A stretch of DNA of 64,000 nucleotides, taken from Kineococcus mangrovi (GTDB lineage: Bacteria > Actinomycetota > Actinomycetes > Actinomycetales > Kineococcaceae). Both the position numbers and the translations under genes were made by a program. The notes under the pieces were generated by a model. That model had not been told where the DNA came from, made no database searches, and saw nothing but the letters and a program-made list of their open reading frames with translations. The stretch is from positions 310,001 through 374,000 of the forward strand of contig NZ_JBGGTQ010000003.1 of NCBI RefSeq assembly GCF_041320705.1. Direction: 5' to 3'. Positions 1 to 8,187 of this stretch are shown piece by piece (position 1 is the first letter of the stretch; each line of letters starts with the position of its first letter).

Positions 1-1
1 C

Positions 2-1003
2 CCGGGGCTGGGCGCGGGGGAGCAGGCCGTCGCGGCCGAACTGCGGCCGTTCATCCGGATGGACCCCCCGGAGCACACCGACGTCCGGCGGATGCTGCTC
101 GGCGAGTTCACCGTCCGGCGCAGCGAGGCCCGCGAACCCGGGATCCGTGCCGTCGTCGACGAGGAACTGCGCCGGTTCAGCACCGGACCGCGACCGGCCG
201 ACCTGGTGGACGGGTTCGCCGCGCCGGTCGCCACCCGGCTCATCCTGCGGTTGCTCGGCGTCCCCGGCGACGACACCGCGTTCTTCCGCGGGGTCACCGC
301 GGTGTCCGGCGGCCGGAACTCCAGCGCCGAGGAGGTCGGTGCGGCGCTGCGGGAGATGTTCGGCCTGCTCGACGCCCTCGTGGAGCGCAGGACCGCCGAC
401 CCCGGTGACGACCTCATCAGTCGCCTGGTCACCGGGCCGTTCGCCCGCGGTGAGATCAGCCGGCCGTCGCTGCTCAGCCAGATCGGCATCACCCTCAACG
501 CCGGTCACGAGACGACCCGCAACATGATCGCGCTGTCGGTCCTCACCCTGCTGGAGCACCCCGACCAGCTCGCCCTGCTGCGCGCCGAACCCGAGCGGTG
601 GCCGGACGCCGTCGAGGAACTCCTGCGCCACCTGTCCGTGGCCGACACCGTCCCCCTGCGGGTCGCCACCGCCGACCTGGAGGTGGGTGGGCGGACCGTC
701 CGCGCCGGTGACGGGGTCGTCGTCCCGCTGGCCGCGGCGAACCACGACCCGGCCTCCTTCGACCGCGACGACGTGACGGCCGGGCAGTTCGACCTGCGCC
801 GCAGCCCGAACCGGCACCTCGCCTTCGGGTTCGGGCCGCACCAGTGCCTGGGGCAGCACCTGGCCCGGGTGGAACTGCGGACCGCGCTGCGCCGGCTCGT
901 CGAGGAACTGCCGGACCTGCGGCTGGCGCGGCCCGCGGCGGACCTGCCGCTGGCGTTGAACTCCTCCATCTTCGGCGTCGACGAGCTCCCGGTGACCTGG
1001 TGA
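2..1003 (+). CDS. Cytochrome P450 (5' end outside window)
   Basis: Haem-thiolate monooxygenase; the first codons lie upstream, because the frame is open from base 2 and the ATG at 59 falls inside the conserved RMDPPEHT segment. Visible hallmarks: I-helix AGHETT (codons at about 500-517), the K-helix ExxR in EELLR, and the Cys-ligand loop FGFGPHQCLG near 826-855. The 334 codons present suggest that only some 60-80 N-terminal residues are missing. It overlaps the next gene, a ferredoxin, by 4 bases (GTGA), so the pair probably forms an electron-transfer couple. Being in one operon with dihydroxybenzoate genes suggests that it tailors the siderophore or a precursor; the substrate cannot be read from the sequence. 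Confidence 0.93.
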   Translation, partial: PGLGAGEQAVAAELRPFIRMDPPEHTDVRRMLLGEFTVRRSEAREPGIRAVVDEELRRFSTGPRPADLVDGFAAPVATRLILRLLGVPGDDTAFFRGVTAVSGGRNSSAEEVGAALREMFGLLDALVERRTADPGDDLISRLVTGPFARGEISRPSLLSQIGITLNAGHETTRNMIALSVLTLLEHPDQLALLRAEPERWPDAVEELLRHLSVADTVPLRVATADLEVGGRTVRAGDGVVVPLAAANHDPASFDRDDVTAGQFDLRRSPNRHLAFGFGPHQCLGQHLARVELRTALRRLVEELPDLRLARPAADLPLALNSSIFGVDELPVTW

Positions 1004-1194
1004 GCGCCCCCCTCGCCGCCGACCGCTCGGTGTGCACGGGTGCGGGGCAGTGCGTCCGTGCCGCCGCCGACGTCTTCGACCAGGGGGACGACGGGCTCGT
1101 CGTCGTCCGTCGCCAGCCCGCGCCGGCCGAGCACCTCGACGTCCTGGCGGCCGTCGACGCCTGCCCGTCCCGAGCCCTGAGCTGGTCGGCGTGA
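1000..1194 (+). CDS. Small 3Fe-4S ferredoxin (P450 partner)
   Basis: A 64-aa ferredoxin. Cysteines are arranged as CTGAGQC (Cys-x5-Cys) near the N-terminus and a late DACP cysteine, the three-cysteine pattern of 3Fe-4S ferredoxins that feed actinobacterial P450s. The GTG start overlaps the P450 stop (GTGA), and the stop overlaps the following dehydrogenase start, so all three are likely translationally coupled. It should be cytosolic and pass electrons from an NAD(P)H reductase, not seen nearby, to the P450. Confidence 0.9.
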   Translation: MSAPLAADRSVCTGAGQCVRAAADVFDQGDDGLVVVRRQPAPAEHLDVLAAVDACPSRALSWSA

Positions 1195-1958
1195 GCGGCG
1201 CGGGGGCCGGTGCGGGAGTCGTGGTGGTGACGGGGGCCGCCGGGGGGATCGGTTCGGCCGTCGTGGCCGAGTTCACGGGGACCGGGTCCAGCGTCCTGGC
1301 CGTCGACCGGGACGCCGACGGCCTGGCGCGCCTGCCGGCGGAGGTGACGCCCCTGGCGCTCGACCTGACCGGAGCGGTTGCGGCGCAGCAGGTCGCGGAC
1401 GTGGCGGGGGAACTGGGCGGGGTGGACGCCCTCGTCCACTGCGCCGGTGTCCTGCGCCCGGCGCCGGTGGCCGAGGCCACCGACGCCGACTGGGACGCCA
1501 CGTTCGCCGTGAACACGACGGCGCTGTTCCGGTTGTGCCGGGCGATCGTCCCGGCGATGGCCGCCCGCGGCCACGGGTCGGTGGTGGCCGTGGCCTCCGA
1601 CGCCGCCCGGACCGCCCGGCAGGGGATGGCCGCCTACTGCGCGTCGAAGGCCGCGGTCGTGGCCCTCGTGCGCAGCCTCGGCCTCGAGGTCGCCGCCTCG
1701 GGGGTCCGGTGCAACACCGTCAGCCCGGGCGCCACCGACACCGCGATGCAGCGCTCGCTGCCGGGCGGGGGTGACCCGGCCGTCCTGGACCGGGTGGTGA
1801 CGGGTGACCCCGGGCGGTTCCGCTCGGGGATCCCGCTGGGCCGCCGGGCGGACCCGCGCGACGTCGCCGCCGTCGTCGCGTTCCTGGTCTCGGGCCGGGC
1901 GCGGCACGTCACGCTGCAGGACGTCGTCGTCGACGGAGGAGCTGGTCTCGGTGCGTGA
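1191..1958 (+). CDS. dhbA: 2,3-dihydro-2,3-dihydroxybenzoate dehydrogenase
   Basis: Short-chain dehydrogenase (255 aa) that would oxidise 2,3-dihydro-DHB to 2,3-dihydroxybenzoate with NAD+, the last step of DHB synthesis (EntA/DhbA). Seen: the Rossmann motif TGAAGGIG at the N-terminus, the NAG-like HCAGV segment, the catalytic YCASK (Tyr-x3-Lys), and a C-terminal HVTLQDVVVDGGAGLG typical of EntA-type enzymes. The GTG start overlaps the ferredoxin stop. SDRs are functionally broad; the specific call rests on the adjacent isochorismate synthase and isochorismatase. A broken copy of this gene lies at 16900-17200. Confidence 0.88.
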   Translation: MSGAGAGAGVVVVTGAAGGIGSAVVAEFTGTGSSVLAVDRDADGLARLPAEVTPLALDLTGAVAAQQVADVAGELGGVDALVHCAGVLRPAPVAEATDADWDATFAVNTTALFRLCRAIVPAMAARGHGSVVAVASDAARTARQGMAAYCASKAAVVALVRSLGLEVAASGVRCNTVSPGATDTAMQRSLPGGGDPAVLDRVVTGDPGRFRSGIPLGRRADPRDVAAVVAFLVSGRARHVTLQDVVVDGGAGLGA

Positions 1959-3048
1959 ACCCCGCACACCCCCGCCGCGGACGGTGACCTTCGCCGGTCC
2001 GCGGGCCCGGTGGTCGGTCACCGCGACCCCCGTCGACCCCGGCGCGCCTGCCCGCGTCCAGGCCGGTGCCGCGCGGAACGCGCTGCGGGACGGGGACCGG
2101 ACGGTCCTGGCCGGGTTGTTGCCGTTCGACGTCGACGTGGCCGGGACGTTCCTCACCGGGCACCGCGAACGGGTTCCCGAACCCCGCGCCGACCTCCCCG
2201 CCGGCCGGCTCGTCGAGGACCCCGGCGCGCGGGATCGGTACACCTCCGCCGTCGCGGACGTCCTGCGCCGCATCGACTCCGGTGAGGTCGACAAGGTCGT
2301 GCTGAGCCGGTCGGTGCGGTTCGAGACCACGACCCCCGTCGATCCGCAGGCGTTGCTGGACCGCCTCGCCGCGGTGAACCCCGCGGCCCAGGGCTTCTGC
2401 GCCGACCTGCCCGTGGGGACCCTGGTGGGGGCCAGCCCGGAACTGCTGTGCCGTCGTTCGGGTCGGGAGGTGCTCTCGCACCCGCTCGCCGGGTCGGTCC
2501 CCCGGCAGGCCGACCCGGTGCTCGACGAGGAGGCCGGGGCCCGGCTGGCGGTCTCGGCCAAGGACCTGCGCGAGCACGCCGTCGTCGTGGCCGACATCGT
2601 CGAACGGCTCGGGCCGCTGGCCGTGGTCGCGCCCGTCGGACCGCCGCGGCTGGTGCGCACACCGGCGATGTGGCACCTGGGCACCGAGGTCCGCGCCCAC
2701 CTGCGGGACGAGGCGACCGACAGCCTGGACCTCGCCCTCGCGCTGCACCCCACCCCGGCGGTGTGCGGGACCCCGCGTCGCGCCGCGGCGGAGGTCATCC
2801 GCCGGCTGGAGGAGGGTGAGCGCGGCGGGTACGCGGGCGCGGTGGGTTTCCAGGACCGCGCCGGCGACGGGGCCTGGTGGGTCGCCATCCGGTGCGCCCT
2901 GGTCGACGGGAGGACCGTCCGGGCCCACGCCGGTGGTGGGATCGTCGCCGGTTCCGATCCTGCGGCGGAGCACGCGGAGACCACGGCGAAGCTGCGGACC
3001 GTCCTGGCCGCCCTCGCGCGCGAACGGACCACGGAGGTGCTCGCGTGA
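1951..3048 (+). CDS. dhbC: Isochorismate synthase (copy 1)
   Basis: Chorismate-binding enzyme (365 aa) converting chorismate to isochorismate, the first committed step to DHB. Family motifs in order: DKVVLSRSVRF, LVGASPELL, HPLAGSVPR, SAKDLREHAVVV, LHPTPAVCG, GYAGAVGFQD, and a C-terminal GGGIVAGSDPAAE. The GTG at 1951 is chosen because GGAGGA precedes it at a suitable distance (1936-1941); this gives an 8-base overlap with dhbA. The length fits DhbC/EntC. A second, more diverged copy is at 17219-18463. Confidence 0.92.
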   Translation: MREPRTPPPRTVTFAGPRARWSVTATPVDPGAPARVQAGAARNALRDGDRTVLAGLLPFDVDVAGTFLTGHRERVPEPRADLPAGRLVEDPGARDRYTSAVADVLRRIDSGEVDKVVLSRSVRFETTTPVDPQALLDRLAAVNPAAQGFCADLPVGTLVGASPELLCRRSGREVLSHPLAGSVPRQADPVLDEEAGARLAVSAKDLREHAVVVADIVERLGPLAVVAPVGPPRLVRTPAMWHLGTEVRAHLRDEATDSLDLALALHPTPAVCGTPRRAAAEVIRRLEEGERGGYAGAVGFQDRAGDGAWWVAIRCALVDGRTVRAHAGGGIVAGSDPAAEHAETTAKLRTVLAALARERTTEVLA

Positions 3049-3731
3049 GCGGACTGCCCCGGGTCGCGCAGTACCCGCTGCCCACGATCGAGGACCTCCC
3101 CGCCCCCCGGGTGCCGTGGCGGGTGGACGCCGAACGGGCCGTGCTGCTGGTCCACGACCTGCAGGAGCACTTCCTGCGTCCCTTCGACCGGGTCGGGACC
3201 CCCTGCGCGCCCATGCTGCGGGCCGTCGCGGACCTCGTGGCGGCGGCCCGCTCCCGGGAGGTCCCCGTCGTCTACTCCGCGCAGCCGGCCGTGCAGAGCG
3301 CCACCGACCGCGCGCTGCTGCAGGACTTCTGGGGCCCCGGCCTCGGGGCGGCCCCGGCGGCCGCGGCCCGGATCGTGGACGAGGTGGCCCCCGCCGCGGG
3401 TGACGTCGTCCTCACCAAGCACCGGTACAGCGCCCTGGTCCGCACCGAGCTGCTGGACCTCGTGCGGGCCGCGGGACGGGACCAGCTCGTCGTCACCGGC
3501 GTCTACACCTCGATCGGCTGCTGGGCCACGGCGCTGCACGCGTTCATGGAGGACGTGCAGCCGTTCGTCGTCGCCGACGCCACGGCCGACTTCGACGCCG
3601 CCGACCACGTCGCCGCCCTCGACCACGTCGCCCGGCGCTGCGGCCGGGTGGTGACGGCGGGGGACGTGCTGGCGGCGTTCGCCGCGGGGGGCCGTGGCCG
3701 GGCCGCCCGGGCCGGCGGGGAGGAGCGGTGA
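3045..3731 (+). CDS. dhbB: Isochorismatase, stand-alone (no carrier domain)
   Basis: Hydrolyses isochorismate to 2,3-dihydro-DHB plus pyruvate. 228 aa. The catalytic set of the family is intact: Asp38 in LLVHDLQEHF, Lys125 in LTKHRYSA and Cys159 in YTSIGCW. EntB and DhbB usually carry a C-terminal aryl carrier domain; this protein stops after the hydrolase domain, and a free carrier protein is encoded instead at 38668-38925. The GTG start overlaps the dhbC stop (GTGA). A decayed paralogue lacking Lys and Cys is at 20220-20774. Confidence 0.93.
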   Translation: MSGLPRVAQYPLPTIEDLPAPRVPWRVDAERAVLLVHDLQEHFLRPFDRVGTPCAPMLRAVADLVAAARSREVPVVYSAQPAVQSATDRALLQDFWGPGLGAAPAAAARIVDEVAPAAGDVVLTKHRYSALVRTELLDLVRAAGRDQLVVTGVYTSIGCWATALHAFMEDVQPFVVADATADFDAADHVAALDHVARRCGRVVTAGDVLAAFAAGGRGRAARAGGEER

Positions 3732-4486
3732 CCAGCACCTACGGTCCAGCGACCCCGTTCGTCCACCTCTTCCTGCGCGCGGCGTGGCAGCGCACCGGAC
3801 CCGGGCTGGTGCAGGTGCTGGCGGACTCGCCCCCGGGACGCGTCCTGGACCTGGGCAGCGGGACGGGCGCCGCCCTGCCGTGGATCGCGGCCGCCGCTCC
3901 CGGCCGGGACCTTCTCGCGGTCGAACCGGAAGAGGGGCTACGGGCCGTGCTCCTGGCCCTCGTCGCCGGCGACGACGGGCTGCGGCCCCGGGTCACGGTC
4001 CTGGACGGGACCTTCCCGCGAGACCCGCTGCCGACCGACCTGGCCGCGGTCGTCGTCGGCAACGCCCTCGGGCACTTCGACCCCGCCCAGCGCGATGAGT
4101 TCTGGCGCCAGTGCGCGCAGGTGCTGCCCGCCGGTGGCCGAGTCCTGGTCGACGTCGCAGCCCACGAGGACCCGTCCCCCTCGCCCGAAGCGCCCGGTGC
4201 GGTGCCGGTGCAGGTCGGGCGACGGCGCTACGAGGCGTGGGCGACGTGCGACGTCACGGGCCTGCAGACGGTCCGCTGGCGGATGAGGTACCAGGTCCTG
4301 GAGCCGACCACCGGAGCCGACGGCGGGGACCGGGTGATCGAGGAGCGGGTCGCGTCCTACGACTGGTGGGTCGTCGGTCCCCGGCGGGTGCGGACGGAGG
4401 CCGCCGCGCACGGTCTCGTCCCGGCCGCGCCGGCGGCGCCGGAGGGCTGCCTGCTGCTGGAGAAGGGCCGGCGGGCCCGGCGGTGA
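3728..4486 (+). CDS. Class I SAM-dependent methyltransferase
   Basis: 252-aa methyltransferase with a clear SAM-binding motif I (VLDLGSGTGAALPW), an acidic residue after strand 2 (LAVEPEEG) and a motif II-like VVVGNALGHFD. The GTG start overlaps the isochorismatase stop (GTGA), so it belongs to the DHB operon. Known mixed siderophores can carry methyl groups on the aromatic ring or backbone nitrogen, so a tailoring role is reasonable, but the acceptor cannot be deduced. It may instead act on an unrelated small molecule. Confidence 0.85.
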   Translation: MTSTYGPATPFVHLFLRAAWQRTGPGLVQVLADSPPGRVLDLGSGTGAALPWIAAAAPGRDLLAVEPEEGLRAVLLALVAGDDGLRPRVTVLDGTFPRDPLPTDLAAVVVGNALGHFDPAQRDEFWRQCAQVLPAGGRVLVDVAAHEDPSPSPEAPGAVPVQVGRRRYEAWATCDVTGLQTVRWRMRYQVLEPTTGADGGDRVIEERVASYDWWVVGPRRVRTEAAAHGLVPAAPAAPEGCLLLEKGRRARR

Positions 4487-4692
4487 GCGGCGCGCCCGGG
4501 GTGGCGGGTCCGGGAGAGGCCGGGGAGAGGTCCGGCTGGTGGGTGGACCTGGCCCAACGCTTCGACGACCTGCAGCCGTCCTCCGGGCCCGAGCCCTCGT
4601 ACTGCGTCCCTCGCGTGCAGGAGGCCCTGGACCGGGCCCGCCGACGGGCCGTCGGCCCACCCCGGCGCAGGGGTGGGTCCTCACGCGCGGGC
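4483..4692 (+). other. Possible truncated ORF coupled to the methyltransferase
   Basis: A reading frame opens with GTG at 4483, overlapping the methyltransferase stop in the same GTGA manner as the other genes of this operon. Its codons look coding (G/C third positions, Trp-Trp, segments such as WWVDLAQRFDDLQ and CVPRVQEALDRAR) for about 200 bases. It has no stop before it runs antisense into the oppositely oriented oxidoreductase gene. It may be a remnant whose 3' end was lost in a rearrangement, or chance. No family was recognised. Confidence 0.25.
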
Positions 4693-6300
4693 TCAGGCGG
4701 TCCGGACGGCGCGGAACACCACGTCCTCGACGTGGTGGGAGCTGACCGCTCCGGCAGGTCGCGGGCGGGTCTCGTGCACCTCCACGCGCCACCGCCCGGA
4801 CGCCGCCGCGGCCGCGGCGATCTCGTCGATCCCCACGTACGCCTGCGCGTCCCACAGGACCGTCCGCTCGGCGGGGTCGACCGGTTCGCCGGCCCGGTGC
4901 GGTGCGTGCCCGACGACGAGCAGGGTCCCCCCGACGGCGACCGCGTCGAGCAGGTTCCGCAGTGCACGCTGCTCCGGCGTCCGGAGGAACGAGCCGTACT
5001 GCAGGCTCACCAGGTCGTACGTCCGACCGTCGTAGCCGGCCGCGTCGTCGGCGTCGCGGTGCAGCGTCTCCACGCGGGTCCCGCGGCGGGCGGCCTCGTC
5101 CCGGAGGCGGGCCAGGGCCCGGTCGGAGACGTCGGAGGCGGTGACCTCCCAGCCGTTCTCGCTGAGCCACAACGCGTCCGCGCCCTCGCCGGCGCCGACG
5201 TCCAGCGCCCGGCCGGGGGCCGTCCCGGTGACCTCGGCGACCAGCGTGCCGTTGGGGTTGGCGCTCCAGACGCGGTCGGCGTCGCCGTACCGCTCGTCCC
5301 ACTCGACCTGCGCGGCCGAGGGGCGGACGCCGGCGGCGACGTCCTCGCCCGCCAGGTCGAACGCGATCTGCGCGCCCACCCAGCTCCCGTTCGCCGCCGC
5401 CGGCAGGACCTGCAGGCCGGGGTCGGTGACGTTGCCGGCGGCGAAGACGCCGGCCACGCCGGTGCGGCCCGTCGGGTCGGCGACGAGCACGTCGCCCAGA
5501 CCGCTGGGGTGCGGGGCGGTGTCCACCCCGAGACCGTCGAGCACCGCCGTGCGGGGGGAGAAGCGGGTCCCGACCAGCACGGCGTCGGCCGGCAACGACG
5601 TCCCGACGGCCAGCTCCACGACGAGGGCGCCGTCCGGGCCGTCGCCGACACGGGTCACGGCGGACTCGAGCACCGGGACCCCCGAGGCGGCCACCGCACC
5701 GACCGCGGCGCGGTCCAGACCCGCACCGTCGTGCAGGACGACGGTGAGGCGGTCGGTCAGGTGCCGCACCAGGGACGTGGGGTGCAACCCCACCGGTGAG
5801 GTGACGACCTGGACGACGCGTCGGTCCCGGACCTCGTAGCCGTGGCAGAAGGGGCAGTGGACGACCTGCCGGCCCCAGCGCTGCGCCAGGCCGGGGATGT
5901 CGGGCAGTTCGTCGACGATGCCGGTGGCGACCAGGACCCGGCGGGCGCGCAGCCCGCTCCCGCCCGTCAGGTCCAGGTGGAACCTGCCGTCGGCCTCCGC
6001 GCGGACCCCCAGCACGCGCCCGGTGAGGATCTCCCCGCCGTAGCTGCGCACCTCCTCCCGGCCCTTCGCCAGCAGTTCTCCCGGCGGCACGCCCTCGTGG
6101 CCGAGGAAACCGTGCACGTGCGTGGCCGGGGCGTTCCGGGGGGTGCCGTCGTCCACGACGAGGACCGATCGGCGCTGGCGGACCAGTTGCAGCGCAGCGG
6201 CCAGGCCCGCGGCCGAACCGCCGATGACGGCGACGTCGCACGCGCGGGTGAAGGCCGGGGGCGTGGTGGTCCCGCGTTCTGCGGGGTCGTTCGAGGTCAT
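4693..6300 (-). CDS. Thioredoxin-reductase-like oxidoreductase fused to SAM methyltransferase
   Basis: 535-aa fusion. Residues 1-300: FAD/NAD(P)-dependent thioredoxin-reductase-like domain with VIGGSAAGLAAAL (FAD), a redox CPFCHGYE motif in place of the usual CATC, and GVFAAGNVTD. Residues about 330-530: class I methyltransferase with ALDVGAGEGADALWL and a downstream YDLVSLQY. This two-domain architecture occurs in actinobacteria. The ATG at 6300 is preferred over longer options because homology begins shortly after it (CDVAVIGG). It is transcribed against the siderophore operon and is not obviously part of it. The physiological substrate is unknown. Confidence 0.88.
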   Translation of the reverse strand: MTSNDPAERGTTTPPAFTRACDVAVIGGSAAGLAAALQLVRQRRSVLVVDDGTPRNAPATHVHGFLGHEGVPPGELLAKGREEVRSYGGEILTGRVLGVRAEADGRFHLDLTGGSGLRARRVLVATGIVDELPDIPGLAQRWGRQVVHCPFCHGYEVRDRRVVQVVTSPVGLHPTSLVRHLTDRLTVVLHDGAGLDRAAVGAVAASGVPVLESAVTRVGDGPDGALVVELAVGTSLPADAVLVGTRFSPRTAVLDGLGVDTAPHPSGLGDVLVADPTGRTGVAGVFAAGNVTDPGLQVLPAAANGSWVGAQIAFDLAGEDVAAGVRPSAAQVEWDERYGDADRVWSANPNGTLVAEVTGTAPGRALDVGAGEGADALWLSENGWEVTASDVSDRALARLRDEAARRGTRVETLHRDADDAAGYDGRTYDLVSLQYGSFLRTPEQRALRNLLDAVAVGGTLLVVGHAPHRAGEPVDPAERTVLWDAQAYVGIDEIAAAAAASGRWRVEVHETRPRPAGAVSSHHVEDVVFRAVRTA

Positions 6301-6310
6301 GACCGGAACG

Positions 6311-6787
6311 CTAGGCGGGTTCTGCGCACGACGGGTCCGGCGTTGCCGGTCCGGCAACGCCGGACCGGTGGTCGGGCCGTGCCGCCGGCGTTTCCCCGAG
6401 CGGGCACCGGTCGCACCGCCCGGTCAGCGACACCACCACCTGCGACACCGCGAACCCGTGCTCGGCCGCCACGTCGTGCGCCCACCGCTGGACCTCCGGC
6501 GCAGCCACCTCCACGGCCCGCCCGCACGCATCGCACCGGACGTGGTGGTGCCGGGAACTGCTGCAGGGCAGGTAGACCGCCTCGCGCCCAGGGGCGCGGA
6601 CGACGTCCAGCAGCCCGTCCCGGGCCAGGGCCTGGACGACCCGGTACACCGTCGACTGCCCGATGCCCGACCCCTGCGCCCGCAACCTGCGGTGCACCGC
6701 GCGCGCGGACAGGAACGTGGTCGACCCCCGCAGCAGCTCGAGCACCTCGGTCCGCTGCGGGGACCCGTCCGCGGGAGCGCTCAGCAC
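6311..6787 (-). CDS. Fur-family metalloregulator
   Basis: 158-aa winged-helix repressor. DNA-recognition helix STVYRVVQALARDGLL (residues 45-60), then the HHHVRCDACG metal site (His80-82, Cys85/Cys88) and a second CxxC in GRCDRCPLG (Cys125/Cys128), the structural zinc pair. GTG at 6787 overlaps the ABC ATPase gene by 7 bases, so it is the last gene of the importer operon. A near-perfect 7-1-7 Fur-type box sits in front of that operon at 11564-11578, suggesting autoregulation. Fur and Zur cannot be separated from sequence alone; the siderophore neighbourhood favours iron sensing. Confidence 0.9.
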   Translation of the reverse strand: MLSAPADGSPQRTEVLELLRGSTTFLSARAVHRRLRAQGSGIGQSTVYRVVQALARDGLLDVVRAPGREAVYLPCSSSRHHHVRCDACGRAVEVAAPEVQRWAHDVAAEHGFAVSQVVVSLTGRCDRCPLGETPAARPDHRSGVAGPATPDPSCAEPA

Positions 6788-8187
6788 GGTGCGAACCGTC
6801 CCTCGTGCACGCGCAGCACCCGGTCGGCGCTGCGCCTCGCGACCTCGAGGTCGTGGGTGACGAGCACGACGGCCAGGCCGAGGTCGGCGCGCAGACCGGC
6901 CAGCAGGTCCAGGACGGCGCTCGCCGTCCGCTCGTCCAGCGCCGACGTCACCTCGTCGCACAGCAGGACCCGGGGGCCGGCGGCCAGGGCCCGGGCCAGG
7001 TTCACGCGCTGGCGCTGGCCACCGGACAACTGCGGGGACCGGCGGTCCAGGACGTCCGGCGACAACCGCACCCGCTCCAGCAGCCGGGCGACCTCCTGCT
7101 CGACGGCTCGCGGGTCCAGGCCCCGCAGCGGCCGCGACAGCGAGGTGCGCACGCTCTCGCGGGGGTTCAGCGCCGAGGCGGAGTCCTGGGCGACGAGGGC
7201 GACGGCCCGCCGGTCCGGCCCCCGCCGGCCGGCCGGCCAGGGGAGGGGGCGGCCGGCGAGGTGCAGGGTGCCGCGCGCGTCGGGGTGCAGCCCGGCCAGG
7301 GCGCGCAGGAAGGTGCTCTTGCCCGACCCCGAGGGCCCGGTGACCGCCACGCACTCCCCGGCCGCCACCGACAGCTCCGCTCCGTCCAGGACCGGCCCAC
7401 GCCCGTGCCCCGCCGTCACGACCACCCTCAGGACCTGTTCGGACGACGCCGAGACCCGTTCTGCAGCGACGGGTCGAGGAACCGCCGGCGCGGGGACGAC
7501 CCGGCCGCGCTCGAGGTGCACCACCCGGTCGGCGGTGCTCGCCAGGAACCGCGCGTCGTGGCTCACGACCAGCGCCGCGCGCCCGTCGCCACCGCGCACC
7601 CGGCCGGCGACGAGCCGCCCGACCCGGTCGACCAGCACGGGGTCCAGCCCGCTCGTGGGTTCGTCGAGCACCAGCAGGTCCGGGTCCCCCGCGAGGGCCG
7701 AGGCCAGCGCCACCCGTTGGGCCTGCCCGCCGGAGACCTCGTGCGGCCGGCGGCGCAGGAAACCCCGGTCGGTCGGCAGGCCCACGAGGTCGAACAGGGC
7801 GTGCACCCGGGTGTGCACCTCCCCGCGGGCCGCACCGGTGCGCAGGCGGACGAGTTCGCCCACCAGGTCACCGACCCGGCGCGCGGGGTTGAGCCCGGCG
7901 GCGGGGTCCTGCCCCAGGTACGTCACCCGCCGTCCGCGCAGGGCGTCCCGTCCGCGGGGACGGAACGGGTCGTGCCCGGCGACCACCACCGACCCCCCGG
8001 TGCGCTCCAGCCCCGGGCGCACATCGCCCAGCAGGGCCCTGGCCAGCGTCGTCTTGCCGGAACCGGACGTCCCCGCCAACCCCACGACCTCCCCGGGCGC
8101 CACCGCGAGGTCGACCGCGTCCAGGAGGTGGGCGCCCGCCGCGGAACGGATCGACAGGGAGCGCACCTGGACCACGTGGTCGCTCAC
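6781..8187 (-). CDS. ABC importer ATPase, two fused nucleotide-binding domains (DppDF type)
   Basis: 468 aa containing two complete ABC domains. The first has Walker A GTSGSGKTT, signature VSGGQAQR and Walker B LLVLDEPTSG. The second has GPSGSGKST, LSGGQRQR and VLLCDEVTSA. This is the fused form of the DppD/DppF ATPases of peptide/nickel importers. GTG at 8187 overlaps the permease stop (GTGA). The operon order is SBP-permease-permease-ATPase-Fur. The link to a Fur gene and a Fur-type box suggests uptake of a metal chelate or siderophore fragment instead of nutritional peptides. Confidence 0.92.
   Translation of the reverse strand: MSDHVVQVRSLSIRSAAGAHLLDAVDLAVAPGEVVGLAGTSGSGKTTLARALLGDVRPGLERTGGSVVVAGHDPFRPRGRDALRGRRVTYLGQDPAAGLNPARRVGDLVGELVRLRTGAARGEVHTRVHALFDLVGLPTDRGFLRRRPHEVSGGQAQRVALASALAGDPDLLVLDEPTSGLDPVLVDRVGRLVAGRVRGGDGRAALVVSHDARFLASTADRVVHLERGRVVPAPAVPRPVAAERVSASSEQVLRVVVTAGHGRGPVLDGAELSVAAGECVAVTGPSGSGKSTFLRALAGLHPDARGTLHLAGRPLPWPAGRRGPDRRAVALVAQDSASALNPRESVRTSLSRPLRGLDPRAVEQEVARLLERVRLSPDVLDRRSPQLSGGQRQRVNLARALAAGPRVLLCDEVTSALDERTASAVLDLLAGLRADLGLAVVLVTHDLEVARRSADRVLRVHEGRFAPC

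Noticed and set aside
543-3626. A roughly 1000-codon minus-strand frame over the left DHB operon
   Set aside because: Arg/Pro/Gly-rich shadow of P450, ferredoxin, dhbA, dhbC and dhbB, all of which have family motifs on the plus strand.
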